Shown: positions 36,273-45,739 of the stretch, one piece after another
Position numbering within the stretch: the first letter of the stretch is position 1
How the letters are laid out: the number at the start of each line of letters is the position of its first letter
DNA from: Halorubrum rubrum
Lineage (GTDB): Archaea; Halobacteriota; Halobacteria; Halobacteriales; Haloferacaceae
DNA length: 64,000 nt
Direction of reading: 5' to 3'
Assembly (NCBI RefSeq): GCF_024494685.1
Contig: NZ_JANHDM010000001.1
Coordinates: forward strand, 1 to 64,000
Made by a program: the position numbers and the translations under genes
The notes under the pieces: generated by a model
What the model was told of the DNA's origin: nothing
What the model saw: the letters and a program-made list of their open reading frames with translations, nothing else
Databases searched by the model: none

Positions 36273-39200
36273 ATGGGGGCTGAGCGTCTGATCCTCCACG
36301 TCGGCCCCCCGGCCGACGCGCCGTGGAGCGACCTACCCGAGGGGACGCGAACGGTTGGGGCGCTTCCGGAGACGCCCGTCAGCGGGGGCACGGACGCCGT
36401 CGTCGTTCGCCTCGACGGGAGCGACGGTGACGGGAGCGACGGGGCCGGTCCCGAGGACGGCGAGCCCGGAGCCGAACACGGCGAACCCGGTACCGGCGGG
36501 GCCGCCGCCCTCCTCGATCGGGTCCGCGACCGCTTCCCGGCCGTGCCCGTTCTCGCGTACACGGTCGAGGACGACGTCGACGCCGCGATCGCCGCGGGAC
36601 GTCGGGAGGCCGAGTACGTCTCCGGTCGCCGGCTCGCGGCCGACGGCGAGACGCTCGCGGACCGGGTTGAGCACGCGGTCGGCGGGGCCGGGACCGACGA
36701 GTTCCTCGAGCGGTTCCTCCGGATCACGGCCGACCGGTCGGCGGACGTCGAAACGAAGGTGGACCGGCTCCTGAGCCTGGGCCGCGAGCGGCTCGACCTG
36801 GCGATCGGGTTCACCTCGCGGATCGACGGCGGCGAGTTCGAGCTGACCCGCCAGCTGGGTGCCGACGATCTGTTTCGGTCGGTCGTCGAGGCGGGCTCCG
36901 TGGACCCGGAGGGGACCCTCCCGCTCGAGACGACGTACTGTCGGCGGACGATCCGGGACGGCGGCGTCACCGCGTTCTCGGACGCCGCCGAGGCGGGCTG
37001 GGACGGCGACCCGGCTCACGAGCTGTTCGGACTCGAGACGTACATCGGCGGCCGGGTGGTCGTGAACGGCGAGGTGCTCGGAACCCTCTGTTTCGCCGAC
37101 GAGGGGCCGCGGGACCGGCCGTTCGGCGACGACGAGCGGCTGTTCGTCGAGCTGCTGGCCGAGTGGCTCGGCCAGGAGTTCGAGCGGCAGCGGGCCCGCG
37201 AGGAGCGCGAGGCGGCGACCGAGCGCCTGGAGAACACCCTCGAGCGGATCGACGACGCCTTCTTCGCGATCGACGACGAGTGGCGGTTCACCTACGTCAA
37301 CGAGAGGGCCGCGACGCTGCTCGAACGCGACGCCGACGACCTCGTCGGGAGCAACGTCTGGTCGGAGTTCCCGGACGCGCTCGGCCAGCGGTACGAGTCC
37401 GCCTACCGGGGGGCCATGGAGACGCAGCGGTCGGTCTCCTTCGAGGACCACTACGAGCCGCTCGACCTCTGGACGAAGGTCCGGGCGTACCCGTCCGAGG
37501 AGGGGCTCTCCGTCTTCTTCGCCGACGTGACCGACCGGAAGCGTCGGGAGAAGCGGCTCGAACTGCTGCTCGGGACGGCCGAGGGGCTCCAGCGCGCGTC
37601 GTCCGCGGGGGAGATCGCGGACCGCCTCGTCGAGGCCGCCGAGGACGTCCTCGGATACGGGATCAACGGCGTCAGGCTGTACGACGCCGCCGCCGACGCG
37701 CTCGAGGTGGTCGCGCTGAGCGACGGGGCCGAGGACAGGCTCGGGGTGCGGTCCTCGAGGGCTCCCGGCGACGGCGTCATCGGCGAGGCGTTCGAGACGG
37801 GCGAGCCCGTGATCGGTCGGGACGTCGCGTCGCGCGGCGACGGACGGGACTACGGCGGCGTGCGCTCCGTGATCGCCGTTCCGCTCGGAGAGCACGGCGT
37901 GTTCGCCGTCGGCACGACGGAGCCGGACGCGTTCGACGAGTCGGACGTCTCGATCGTCAAGCTGCTGGCGACGAACGCGGCGGCCGCCTTCGATCGGGTC
38001 GAGAGGCAACGGCGGCTGCGGACCTACGAGCTGGCGTTGGAGAACGTCGACGACATGGTGTGCGTGCTCGACGCGGACGGGACGCTCACGTACGCGACGC
38101 CGCCGTTCGCGGCGTGGCTGGGCGTCGACCGCGAGACGCTCGTCGGCCGGTCGCTCCCGGCGCACTTCGACGAGCCGGACGCCGCGGGGATCGAGGACGC
38201 GATCGGCTCCGTCGCGGGCGGAGACGCCGGCGAGGGGACGAGCCGGGACGGCGCGACGACGGTGGACGTGCGGATCGAGGACCGCGTCGCGGAGGGCGGG
38301 ACGGGCGCTGGGGACGGTCGCGGGACCGACGGCGGGGCCGCGAACCCCCGCCGTGGCGAGCTCCGCCTCTCCGGACTGGGCGACGAGTCGGCGGGCGTCG
38401 TCGGGTCGCTCGTCGACACGACCGACCTCTATCGTGCCCGAAGCGAGCTCTCGCGGGAGCGCGACCGGTTCAACCGGCTGTTCGAGCGGCTTCCCGACCC
38501 GGCGATAGAGGTGGTCCACCGCGCGAACGACACGGTCATCCGGGCGATCAACCCCGCGTTCGCCTCGCGGTTCGGCCACGAGGAGTCGGCGATCCGGGGG
38601 CGGTCGGTGACCGAACTCGACCTCCGGTACGACACGCTCGACGACGAGGAGGAGACGGCGGCGGAGTCGCTCGACCGCCGCGTCCGCGAGGAAGGGTTCG
38701 TCACCGACGAGGTCCGCCGGCGGACCGTCGACGGCCCCCGCGAGTTCCTCTTTCGCGGGTTCACCTACGAGGCGTCCGACGGGACGCACGCGTTCGGCAT
38801 CTACACGGACATCACCGAGCGGAAACACCGCGAGCGCTACCTCACCGTCGTCAACCGGATCCTCAGACACAACCTCCGGAACGAGCTGAACGTCGTCTTC
38901 GGGTTCGCGAGCGAGATCAGGCGGCTCACCGACGACGAGCGGGTGGTCGACTACGCCGAGCGGATCGAGGCGACCGCGAGGCGGCTCACCAGCCTGGGCG
39001 ACGGCGCGCGGGAGATCAAACGCGTCGTCGACGACGGGCTCGAGGGCGAACCCGAGCGCGTCGCGGTCGCGCCGGTCGCCGAACGCGTCGCCGAGCGCTG
39101 GAGGGAGGAGCGTCCGGACGCTCGCATCGAGACGGACGTGCCGGCCTCGGTCGAGATCCGCGCCGACGACCGGTTCGAGCGGGTTCTCCACCACCTCGTC

Positions 39201-39506
39201 GAGAACGCGATCGTCCACGCGGACTCGGCGTCGCCGCGGGTGCGGATCGGGGCGGAACGCGATCCCGACGGCGGGGCGGCCACGGTGACCGTCGCCGACG
39301 ACGGTCCCGGCATCTCCGAGGAGATCCGCGAGGTCGTCTCCGGCGGGGCGCCGGTGACCCAGCTCCGGCACAACTCCGGGCTCGGGCTGTGGATCGTCGC
39401 GTGGGTGGTCGAGACGTACGGCGGAAGCGTCCGGTTCGACGCCGGGATCGACGGCGAGGGAACGACGGTCCGGATCCGGCTCCCGACCGCCGACGGAGCC
39501 GAGTGA
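36273..39506 (+). CDS. Large soluble multi-domain sensor histidine kinase (receiver-like, GAF, PAS, GAF, PAS, PAS)
   Basis: The 1077-aa product has no membrane segment. Residues 1-135 resemble a receiver ([13 protein letters not shown]...VVVRLDG), but the acceptor loop is replaced by a Gly/Asp repeat, so phosphorylation is unlikely. A GAF-like domain follows (about 150-305), then a PAS ([20 protein letters not shown]), a second GAF (about 430-580), a PAS ([20 protein letters not shown]) and a third PAS ([17 protein letters not shown]). The kinase end has the H-box [20 protein letters not shown]-box [10 protein letters not shown]1 [12 protein letters not shown] and G2 [17 protein letters not shown]. 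This is the haloarchaeal HisKA type. No receiver gene is adjacent. Confidence 0.92.
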   Translation: MGAERLILHVGPPADAPWSDLPEGTRTVGALPETPVSGGTDAVVVRLDGSDGDGSDGAGPEDGEPGAEHGEPGTGGAAALLDRVRDRFPAVPVLAYTVEDDVDAAIAAGRREAEYVSGRRLAADGETLADRVEHAVGGAGTDEFLERFLRITADRSADVETKVDRLLSLGRERLDLAIGFTSRIDGGEFELTRQLGADDLFRSVVEAGSVDPEGTLPLETTYCRRTIRDGGVTAFSDAAEAGWDGDPAHELFGLETYIGGRVVVNGEVLGTLCFADEGPRDRPFGDDERLFVELLAEWLGQEFERQRAREEREAATERLENTLERIDDAFFAIDDEWRFTYVNERAATLLERDADDLVGSNVWSEFPDALGQRYESAYRGAMETQRSVSFEDHYEPLDLWTKVRAYPSEEGLSVFFADVTDRKRREKRLELLLGTAEGLQRASSAGEIADRLVEAAEDVLGYGINGVRLYDAAADALEVVALSDGAEDRLGVRSSRAPGDGVIGEAFETGEPVIGRDVASRGDGRDYGGVRSVIAVPLGEHGVFAVGTTEPDAFDESDVSIVKLLATNAAAAFDRVERQRRLRTYELALENVDDMVCVLDADGTLTYATPPFAAWLGVDRETLVGRSLPAHFDEPDAAGIEDAIGSVAGGDAGEGTSRDGATTVDVRIEDRVAEGGTGAGDGRGTDGGAANPRRGELRLSGLGDESAGVVGSLVDTTDLYRARSELSRERDRFNRLFERLPDPAIEVVHRANDTVIRAINPAFASRFGHEESAIRGRSVTELDLRYDTLDDEEETAAESLDRRVREEGFVTDEVRRRTVDGPREFLFRGFTYEASDGTHAFGIYTDITERKHRERYLTVVNRILRHNLRNELNVVFGFASEIRRLTDDERVVDYAERIEATARRLTSLGDGAREIKRVVDDGLEGEPERVAVAPVAERVAERWREERPDARIETDVPASVEIRADDRFERVLHHLVENAIVHADSASPRVRIGAERDPDGGAATVTVADDGPGISEEIREVVSGGAPVTQLRHNSGLGLWIVAWVVETYGGSVRFDAGIDGEGTTVRIRLPTADGAE

Positions 39507-39567
39507 GGCGGCACCCGCGTCGACGAGCCGGCGGGCGGGTACCGTCCGCCCCCGCCGTTCCGACCGG

Positions 39568-39573
39568 TTTATA
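39568..39573 (+). promoter_or_regulatory. TATA box for pyrE
   Basis: TTTATA centred 27 bases before the ATG at 39598; a consensus haloarchaeal match. Confidence 0.7.
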
Positions 39574-39597
39574 CTCCCTCCGCGTTCCGGATCCGAC

Positions 39598-40143
39598 ATG
39601 ACCGACGACGACCGACGGGACGAGCTGATCGCGGCGCTGCGCGCGGCCGACGCAGTCAGGTTCGGCGAGTTCGAGCTCTCACACGGCGGTACGAGCGATT
39701 ATTACGTCGACAAGTACCTCTTCGAGACCGATCCGGAGTGTCTGAGCCTCATCGCCGACGCGTTCGCCGACCGCCTCGCGGGGACGGACGCGAAACTGGC
39801 CGGCGTCGCCCTCGGCGCGGTCCCGCTGGTGGCGGTGACCGCGGAGCGGCTCGGCCGGCCGTACGTCATCGCGCGAAAGCAGGCCAAGGAGTACGGCACC
39901 GGCAACCGGATCGAGGGGCGGCTCGAGGCCGGCGAGGAGGTCGTCGTCTTGGAGGACATCGCGACGACGGGACGGTCGGCCGTCGACGCGGTCGAGGCGC
40001 TCCGGGAGGCGGGCGCGACCGTCGACCGCGTCCTCGTCGTCGTCGACCGCGAGGAGGGGGCGACGGAGCTGCTGGCCGAGCACGACGTGGAGCTGGAGGC
40101 GCTGTTGACGGCCTCGGAGCTGCTCGCCGACCGGGACGCCTGA
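39598..40143 (+). CDS. pyrE: Orotate phosphoribosyltransferase
   Basis: PyrE joins orotate to PRPP, making OMP in pyrimidine synthesis. The 181-aa product shows [21 protein letters not shown], the loop [14 protein letters not shown] and the PRPP motif [26 protein letters not shown]. It starts at ATG 39598 just after a TATA box. It is convergent with the MoxR gene with 14 bases between stops. pyrF and other pyrimidine genes are elsewhere. Confidence 0.96.
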   Translation: MTDDDRRDELIAALRAADAVRFGEFELSHGGTSDYYVDKYLFETDPECLSLIADAFADRLAGTDAKLAGVALGAVPLVAVTAERLGRPYVIARKQAKEYGTGNRIEGRLEAGEEVVVLEDIATTGRSAVDAVEALREAGATVDRVLVVVDREEGATELLAEHDVELEALLTASELLADRDA

Positions 40144-40157
40144 GTCGGATCCCCCTC

Positions 40158-41120
40158 TCACGCCTCGGGCGACTCCAGCGTCGGCACCGCGACGCGGTCG
40201 AGCGCGTCGGCGATCACGTCGGCCTTCCGCACGTCGTTGACGGTCGCGTCCGGCGTCAACACGAGCCGATGCGCGAGCGTCGGCTCCGCGACGCGTTTCA
40301 CGTCGTCGGGAGTGAGGAACTCGCGGCCGGCGACGGTCGCGTTCGCGCGGGCGGCCTCGAAGAGCCGCTGGGTCCCGCGGGGGGAGACGCCGACCTCGAC
40401 TCGACGGTCCTCGCGGGTCCGGTGGACGATGGCGGCCATGTACGCGAGGAGGTCGTCGTCGACGCGGACCGTCTCGGGGACCGCCCGGAGGGCGGCCACG
40501 TCCGCGGGGCCGAGGACGCGCTCGACCGTCGGGCTCCGGTCGGTGCGGCCGGCGCGCCGGCGGAGGATCTCGACCTCGCCGGCCTCGTCGGGGTAGCCGA
40601 GCGACGTCTTGATCATGAAGCGGTCGAGCTGCGCCTCGGGCAGCGGGAACGCCCCCTCGCTCTCGACGGGGTTCTGGGTCGCGATGACGTAGAAGGGGTC
40701 CGGGAGGTCGTGTGTCTCGCCGTCGGCGGTGACCTGGCCCTCCTCCATCGCCTCCAGGAGGGCGGCCTGGGTCTTCGGCGGGGCGCGGTTGATCTCGTCG
40801 GCGAGCACGACGTTCGCGAAGATCGGCCCCGGTGAGAACGTGAAGCTGCCGTCGCGCTCGTCGAAGACGTTCGTGCCGGTCACGTCGGAGGGGAGGAGAT
40901 CGGGCGTGAACTGGATCCGCGAGAACTCTAAGCCGAGCGCGGTCGCGAACGACCGCGCCGAGAGGGTCTTTCCGGTGCCGGGCACGTCCTCCAGGAGGAC
41001 GTGGCCGCGGGCGATGATCCCGAGCGTGACGCGCTCGAGGAACTCGCGGTCGGCGACGACCGCGGATCCGATCTCCTCTATCACCCGCGAGCAGGCGTCG
41101 GCCGCGTCGGGGACGTCCAT
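40158..41120 (-). CDS. MoxR family AAA+ ATPase
   Basis: The 320-aa product has Walker A VLLEDVPGTGKTLSARS, the MoxR insert FTPDLLPSDVTGTNVFDE, Walker B VVLADEINRAPPKTQAALLEAMEEGQVT, sensor 1 FYVIATQNPVESEGAFPLPEAQLDRFM, and sensor 2 in VSPRGTQRLFEAARA. MoxR proteins act as chaperone-like ATPases with DUF58/vWA partners; the partner operon lies at 31480-35067. The ATG at 41120 gives MDVPDAADACSRVIEEIGSAVVADREF. The longer upstream frame crosses a GC-rich tandem repeat and is not coding. Confidence 0.95.
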   Translation of the reverse strand: MDVPDAADACSRVIEEIGSAVVADREFLERVTLGIIARGHVLLEDVPGTGKTLSARSFATALGLEFSRIQFTPDLLPSDVTGTNVFDERDGSFTFSPGPIFANVVLADEINRAPPKTQAALLEAMEEGQVTADGETHDLPDPFYVIATQNPVESEGAFPLPEAQLDRFMIKTSLGYPDEAGEVEILRRRAGRTDRSPTVERVLGPADVAALRAVPETVRVDDDLLAYMAAIVHRTREDRRVEVGVSPRGTQRLFEAARANATVAGREFLTPDDVKRVAEPTLAHRLVLTPDATVNDVRKADVIADALDRVAVPTLESPEA

Positions 41121-41175
41121 ACGAGCGTCAACGGCGGAGGCGACAAAAGGGTTGTCGCGGGCGGCGGGTCCGGTC

Positions 41176-41266
41176 GCGGGAGCGATCGTCGGAGCGCGGG
41201 AGCGATCGTCGGAGCGCGACCGGCCGCCGGAGCGCAATCGCCGCCGGAGCGCGACCGGCCGCCGGA
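41176..41266. repeat. Short tandem repeats between the MoxR gene and tRNA-Ser
   Basis: GCGGGAGCGATCGTCGGA occurs at 41176-41193 and 41196-41213 (20-base period). AGCGCGACCGGCCGCCGGA occurs at 41213-41231 and 41248-41266. The whole stretch alternates GGAGCG with GC-rich spacers. It looks like replication-slippage DNA, with no gene. Confidence 0.7.
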
Positions 41267-41323
41267 ACGCGGCCCGGCCGCGATCGAAACCCATAACATC
41301 GGAAGCGCCGAACCGGGAGACGA

Positions 41324-41408
41324 GCCGAGGTAGCCTAGCCTGGCCAAGGCGGTAGATTCGAAATCTACTGTCCATTCGGACACCGGAGTTCAAATCTCCG
41401 CCTCGGCG
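41324..41408 (+). tRNA. tRNA-Ser (anticodon CGA)
   Basis: The acceptor stem GCCGAGG pairs with CCTCGGC (41401-41407), followed by discriminator G. The anticodon arm TAGAT-TTCGAAA-ATCTA style loop places CGA at 41359-41361. A long variable arm (about 41368-41382, GTCCATTCGGACAC) is characteristic of class II tRNA-Ser, and the T arm is CGGAG-TTCAAAT-CTCCG. CCA is not encoded. It reads UCG codons, which are abundant here. No integrase or attachment-site duplication is seen at its 3' end. Confidence 0.97.
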
Positions 41409-41529
41409 CTTTCTCGCGGCCGTCGCTCCGAGAGCCGCGGGTGGCGGATCCGGGCGAGACCGGATCGAGCGGTCGCGCCCGCCCACGCGCCGGCGAAAGA
41501 ACGATACGGCCGGGAAGTGACCGGATCGT

Positions 41530-41895
41530 ATGCCCGACGGAACGCTGTACGACCGTCTCGGCGGCGAACCGGCCGTCGGCGCGGTCGTCAGCGCGTTCTA
41601 CGACCGCGTGCTCGACGACGAGCGGGTCCGCCACCACTTCGACGACGTCGACATGGCCGACCAGCGGTCACACCAGACGAAGTTCCTCTCCGCGGTCACC
41701 GGCGGCCCGATGCGGTACGAGGGCGACGAGATGGACGTCGCCCACGAGGGGCTCGCGATCACCGACGCCGAGTTCGACGCGGTCGCGACCCATCTCGACG
41801 ACGCGCTCCGCGAGTTCGACGTCGACGACGCCGACCGCGGGGCGGTGATCGAGGCGGTCGAGGAGTATCGCGACGCGACCGTCGAGGAGGCGTAG
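41530..41895 (+). CDS. Group I truncated haemoglobin
   Basis: The 121-aa product matches the 2-on-2 globin family: SLYDRLGGE-like LYDRLGGEPAVGAVVSAFYDRV at the start, HHFDDVDMADQRSHQTKFLSAVTGGP in the CD/E region, and MDVAHEGLAITDAEFDAVATHL with the proximal His (F8) in AHEGL. Group I members bind O2 and NO, and some detoxify NO. The ATG at 41530 begins MPDGTLYDRLGG. It is monocistronic, just after tRNA-Ser and convergent with the next gene. Confidence 0.95.
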   Translation: MPDGTLYDRLGGEPAVGAVVSAFYDRVLDDERVRHHFDDVDMADQRSHQTKFLSAVTGGPMRYEGDEMDVAHEGLAITDAEFDAVATHLDDALREFDVDDADRGAVIEAVEEYRDATVEEA

Positions 41896-41928
41896 CGGGT
41901 CAAGTCGGAACGGACCCGTCCTCCGTGC

Positions 41929-42240
41929 TCAGAGCGGGCGCCCGAGCGACGCCTGCTCGGGGTCGGCGTCGCCGCGGAGCCGCCGCCGGCGCTTGTCGTA
42001 GGCCGCCTCGAGCTTGGCGTTCGTCGCCCGCGAGAGCAGATAGAGGTCCGCGGCGCCGTCGTCTCGGGGGTGGGCGGCGGCGACCCAGACGTGGCCGTCG
42101 CCCGCCGAGAGGTCGTCGGCCCACCGCTCCGCGGCCTCGCGGCTCTCGAAGGCGTGCCGGGGACCGTCCTCGAAGACGATCCGCCCCACCTTCGCGTTGC
42201 GCTTCCGCGCGGAGGGTTTGACCGCGACGACGACGCTCAC
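41929..42240 (-). CDS. Haloarchaeal protein of unknown function
   Basis: The 103-aa product is basic at both ends (VKPSARKRNAKVGRIVFEDG and AAYDKRRRRLRGDAD) around HVWVAAAHPRDDGAADLYLLSRATNAKLE. There is no signal peptide or membrane span. The basic patches may mean nucleic-acid binding, but no known domain is recognised. The ATG at 42240 gives MSVVVAVKPSARKRN. It is divergent from the GH13 enzyme at 42364. Confidence 0.7.
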   Translation of the reverse strand: MSVVVAVKPSARKRNAKVGRIVFEDGPRHAFESREAAERWADDLSAGDGHVWVAAAHPRDDGAADLYLLSRATNAKLEAAYDKRRRRLRGDADPEQASLGRPL

Positions 42241-42363
42241 GACCGGTACTGGGGGCTCATCGATTAAAAACCCCGTCAGACGGGGGTCGAACCGGGAGAG
42301 CCGAGCGCCCGCGGGTTCGGCGGATCGAAAGGAATCACACCCCCGGCCGCCCTAGCGGCCCGC

Positions 42364-44010
42364 ATGAGCGATCTCGACTGGTACGAGGACGCGACCGTCT
42401 ACTCGTTCGACGTGAAGACGTTCGCCGACGGCGACGGGGACGGGTGGGGAGACTTCCGGGGGGCGATCGACCGGCTGCCGTACCTCGAGGAACTCGGCGT
42501 CGACGCCGTCTGGGTCCGTCCGTTCTACCCGAGCCCGCTGCGGGACAACGGGTATGACGTCGCCGACTACCGCGCGGTCGACGAGCGGCTCGGAACGCTC
42601 GCGGACTTCCGCGAGTTCGCCGAGCGCGCACACGACCGCGGGATCCGCGTGCTCACCGACCTCGTCTTCAACCACACCTCGGTCGACCACGAGTGGTTCC
42701 GGCGAGCCCGCGAGGATCCCGAATCGAAGTACCACGACTACTACTGCTGGACGAGCCACCTCGAGGACGCCCACCACCGCGGCAACATCTTCCCGGAGTA
42801 CGAGGACGGCGTCTGGTCGTACGACGAACTCGCGGGGAAACACTACTTCCATCAGTTCTACTCCCACCAGCCCGACCTCAACGTGGCGAACCCCGCGGTC
42901 CGCGAGGAGCTGTACGACGTGCTCCGTTTCTGGCTCGGCCAGGGCGCGGACGGGTTCCGGATCGACGCCGCCCACCCCATGCTCATGCCGAAGGGGCATA
43001 ACGCGACGACGCTCGAGGACACCGAGCTCGACGAGCCGATCGACCTGTTCAAACGGATGCGTGAGGTCGTCGAGGCCGAGCAGTCCGACGCCGTCCTGCT
43101 GGCGGAGGCCGACGACGAGCCCGAGCACCTCGACTACTACTTCGGCGAGGGCGAGGCGTTCCACCTCCAGTTCAACTTCGTGATGAACGCCCACCTCACG
43201 TACGCGGTCGGCGTGCGCGACGCGTGGCCGCTCTACCGGGCCCACGAGATCCTGCCCGACGTCGGAGGGGTCGGCGGCTGGGTGAACTTCCTGCGGAACC
43301 ACGACGAGTGGAACCTGCTGAAGCTGCCCGAGGAGGCGTTCGAACACGCCCGCGAGTACTTCGGCGACGACGCGGGCGACTCGTGGATCTTCGAGCGGGG
43401 CCACAGGCTCCGGCTCGCGGACCTCTACGACGGCGACCGCGACCGGATCGCGTTGGCCCACAGCCTGCTGTTCTCCCTGCCGGGTTCCGTCGCGCTCCAG
43501 TCGGGCGACGAGATCGGTATGGGCGCGGACCTCTCCCTCCCCGAGCGCGAGGCGGTCCGCACGCCGATGCAGTGGGACGACTCGAGGAACGGCGGCTTCT
43601 CGACGGCCGACCCCGACGACTGTTACAACCCCGTCGTCGACGAGGGACCGTACGCGTACGACCGGGTGAACGTCGCCGCCCAGCGCGACGATCCCGACTC
43701 GCTGCTCTCGCGGATCACGGCGCTCTCGCACGCCCGCGACCGCTGCCCGGCCATCGCCCGCGGCGACTTCCGGATCGTCGACGCGGAGCCGAAGGAGGTG
43801 TGGGCCCACCGCTTCGACCACGAGGACGACGTCCTGTTGTGCGCGCACAACTTCGCCGCGGAGCCGCACGACGCCGTCTTCGGGTTCGACGTCGACCCCG
43901 ACGCGGCCGAGCGCGTCGTCGGCGACGGCGACTACCGGGTCGCCGACGGCGGGGTCACGGTCGAGTTGGGCGCTCACGAGTACGTCTGGCTGCGCGGCGA
44001 GAAGCGGTAG
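42364..44010 (+). CDS. GH13 family glucosidase/isomerase, trehalose-synthase-like
   Basis: The 548-aa product has the (beta/alpha)8 GH13 regions in order: VLTDLVFNHTS (region I), GFRIDAAHPM with nucleophile Asp201, VLLAEADDEPE with acid/base Glu248, and FLRNHDEWN with Asp314 stabiliser. The start WYEDATVYSFDVKTFADGDGDGWGDF, the FLRNHDE motif and the late TPMQWDDSRNGGFST are most like trehalose synthase (TreS) and related alpha-glucosidases of GH13_16. Haloarchaea use trehalose as a solute, but the reaction cannot be settled by eye. The start follows an AT-rich AATCACAC box. The 3' gap contains repeat copy C. Confidence 0.85.
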   Translation: MSDLDWYEDATVYSFDVKTFADGDGDGWGDFRGAIDRLPYLEELGVDAVWVRPFYPSPLRDNGYDVADYRAVDERLGTLADFREFAERAHDRGIRVLTDLVFNHTSVDHEWFRRAREDPESKYHDYYCWTSHLEDAHHRGNIFPEYEDGVWSYDELAGKHYFHQFYSHQPDLNVANPAVREELYDVLRFWLGQGADGFRIDAAHPMLMPKGHNATTLEDTELDEPIDLFKRMREVVEAEQSDAVLLAEADDEPEHLDYYFGEGEAFHLQFNFVMNAHLTYAVGVRDAWPLYRAHEILPDVGGVGGWVNFLRNHDEWNLLKLPEEAFEHAREYFGDDAGDSWIFERGHRLRLADLYDGDRDRIALAHSLLFSLPGSVALQSGDEIGMGADLSLPEREAVRTPMQWDDSRNGGFSTADPDDCYNPVVDEGPYAYDRVNVAAQRDDPDSLLSRITALSHARDRCPAIARGDFRIVDAEPKEVWAHRFDHEDDVLLCAHNFAAEPHDAVFGFDVDPDAAERVVGDGDYRVADGGVTVELGAHEYVWLRGEKR

Positions 44011-44107
44011 GGCGGGCGACGCGAGGGGGTACCAGGGTAACAGGGGACCGTGTCATACGCCTTCCTGAGCCGCGGTGAATCGATCGTACGGATGAGAGAC
44101 TGAGCGA

Positions 44108-44636
44108 TCACGGTGGCGCGCCTCCGAGCGAGCCATCGGCTCGCGAGGAGCCCGCGAGGGACGCCACGAGCGCTTGAAAAGCGCGAGTGGCGAGGCTGGG
44201 GAGGCGTGAGGTGCCGGGCTGTGCGGTTTGGGTGGGACTCAAAGGGGCAGTCGCGATTCCCGCGAGCGTAGCGAGCGGGAAGTCGAGAGACGAAGTCTCT
44301 CGGAAGGACGAATCACGGCGACGTAAGCAGCGTGGCGCTACGCGCCACGGGCAGCCGGCGGCGGAGCTGCCGGCGACACCGCAGCGAAGGAGCAACGCGA
44401 CTGAGCGAGGCGCACAGCGAGCCGCGCGAGTCGTGCGAGGGCGACCGACGGGAGCCCTCGACTGGCGAACGGCGAAGCCGTGAGCCCTCGCGACTGGGGC
44501 TTTGGAGATGTTCACCGCGCCAACAACGACGTACAGCCGAGCGACTGGGGCTTTGGCGTGTTCACCGCGACAGCAACGATCTCGTCTCGATCACGTAGAT
44601 CACCATCGAAACGGTCGTACCGCTACGACTCCGGAG
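44108..44636 (+). repeat. Modular dispersed repeat, copy C (longest, end box doubled)
   Basis: Shares with the other copies the opening GGTGGCGCGCCTCCGAGCG, CGCGAGGGACGC, GAGGCTGGGGAGGCGTGAGG (44192-44211) and GGGACTCAAAGGGGCAGTC (44234-44252). The middle contains palindromes (CCCGCGAGCGTAGCGAGCGGG type and GAGAGACGAAGTCTCTC). The closing box GGGGCTTTGG...TTCACCGC...CAACAACGA occurs twice with a 50-base shift (44496 and 44547). It fills the 734-base gap between the convergent genes ending at 44010 and 44745; nothing else is seen there. Confidence 0.85.
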
Positions 44637-44744
44637 GTAAGTCACCGAAGTAGGGTGCGGAACGGAATCTCCGAGAACCGTTCCGTGAGAGCCGGAGAAA
44701 TCAGTCGATTCGTCGCAAAGGAGGGAGGAGGTCCGACCCGTCTA

Positions 44745-45620
44745 TCAGGCCGTCTCCATCTCGCGTTCGAGCTCGCGGAGCCGGTCGATCCGCTTCTCGG
44801 TCGGCGGGTGCGTGGAGGCGATCCGGCTGAGGAAGCCCGCGCGGATCGGGATGATGAAGAAGGCGTTCATTTCGGCGCTGCCGTCGCGGAGGTCCCGGTC
44901 GGGGACGCGGTCCATCCGGCCGTCGATGCTGACGAGCGCGGACGCCAGCGCGCCGGGCTTGCCGGTGATGACCGCCGCGCCGCGGTCCGCGGTGTACTCG
45001 CGGTAGCGCGAGAGCGCGCGGATGAGCAGGAAGGAGACGATCCAGACGACGATCGACACCGCGATGGCGACGATCACGGGCGCGCCGCCCTGCCGGTTGT
45101 TCCCGCCGAAGAGCCACCCCCAGCGCACGATGAAGAAGGCGATGGTCGAGAGGAACGACGCGATGGTCATCACCATCACGTCGCGGTTCTTCACGTGGGC
45201 GAGCTCGTGGGCGAGCACGCCGTCCAGCTCGTCGTCGTCGAGCGTCCTCAGGAGTCCCGTCGTCACCGCGACGGTCGCGTTCTTCTTGTTCCGGCCGGTC
45301 GCGAACGCGTTCGGCACGTTCGTGTCGGCGACGGCCACCGTCGGCTTCGGGAGGTCGGCCTGCTGGGAGAGGCGCTCGACCCGGCGGTGGAGATCGGGGT
45401 ACTCCTCGGCGCTCACCTCGCGCGCGCCCATCCCCCGGAGCGCGAGCTTGTCGCTGAAGAAGTACTGTGCGACGGCGAACCCGCCGAGCATGACCATCGG
45501 GAACAGGAAGTCCCCGAAGTACAGGCTCAACACGCCGATGAACACGACGTAGAGGGCGAAGAGGAGGAACATCGTGAACGCCATGCGCCCACGCAGTCCC
45601 CAGTCGGTGTCCCACTGCAT
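44745..45620 (-). CDS. htpX: HtpX-type membrane zinc metalloprotease
   Basis: HtpX is an M48 protease that removes misfolded membrane proteins. The 291-aa product has two N-terminal helices (about residues 15-31 and 37-52), the zinc motif GVLAHELAHVKNRD (HExxH), two further helices (about 154-170 and 186-208), and RYREYTADRGAAVITGKPGALASAL with the third-ligand Glu. It ends with STHPPTEKRIDRLREL, as the family does. The start ATG 45620 (MQWDTDWGLRGRMAFTMFLL) is chosen because the longer frame is non-coding. It is convergent with repeat copy C and divergent from the epimerase. Confidence 0.95.
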   Translation of the reverse strand: MQWDTDWGLRGRMAFTMFLLFALYVVFIGVLSLYFGDFLFPMVMLGGFAVAQYFFSDKLALRGMGAREVSAEEYPDLHRRVERLSQQADLPKPTVAVADTNVPNAFATGRNKKNATVAVTTGLLRTLDDDELDGVLAHELAHVKNRDVMVMTIASFLSTIAFFIVRWGWLFGGNNRQGGAPVIVAIAVSIVVWIVSFLLIRALSRYREYTADRGAAVITGKPGALASALVSIDGRMDRVPDRDLRDGSAEMNAFFIIPIRAGFLSRIASTHPPTEKRIDRLRELEREMETA

Positions 45621-45710
45621 GCCCGGAGGTAACCGCTCGGCGCGGTAAAGCCTACCGGAGGCGGGCGATCCGCGGGAGGGTTCGAGGGGGCCGCCCCGGA
45701 CACCGTCGTC

Positions 45711-45716
45711 CTTTAG
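45711..45716 (+). promoter_or_regulatory. TATA box for the epimerase at 45740
   Basis: CTTTAG centred about 27 bases before the ATG. Confidence 0.5.
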
Positions 45717-45739
45717 TCCGCCTCGGCCGAGCCTCGGAC

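Noticed and set aside
41324-41408. tRNA-Ser as an integration site of a genomic island
   Set aside because: No integrase and no duplicate of the tRNA 3' end is seen nearby; the next genes look like ordinary chromosome.
44502-45632. Frames through repeat copy C, and small frames in copies A, B and D
   Set aside because: The frames are not shared between copies and depend on variable sections; the conserved boxes are the unit.
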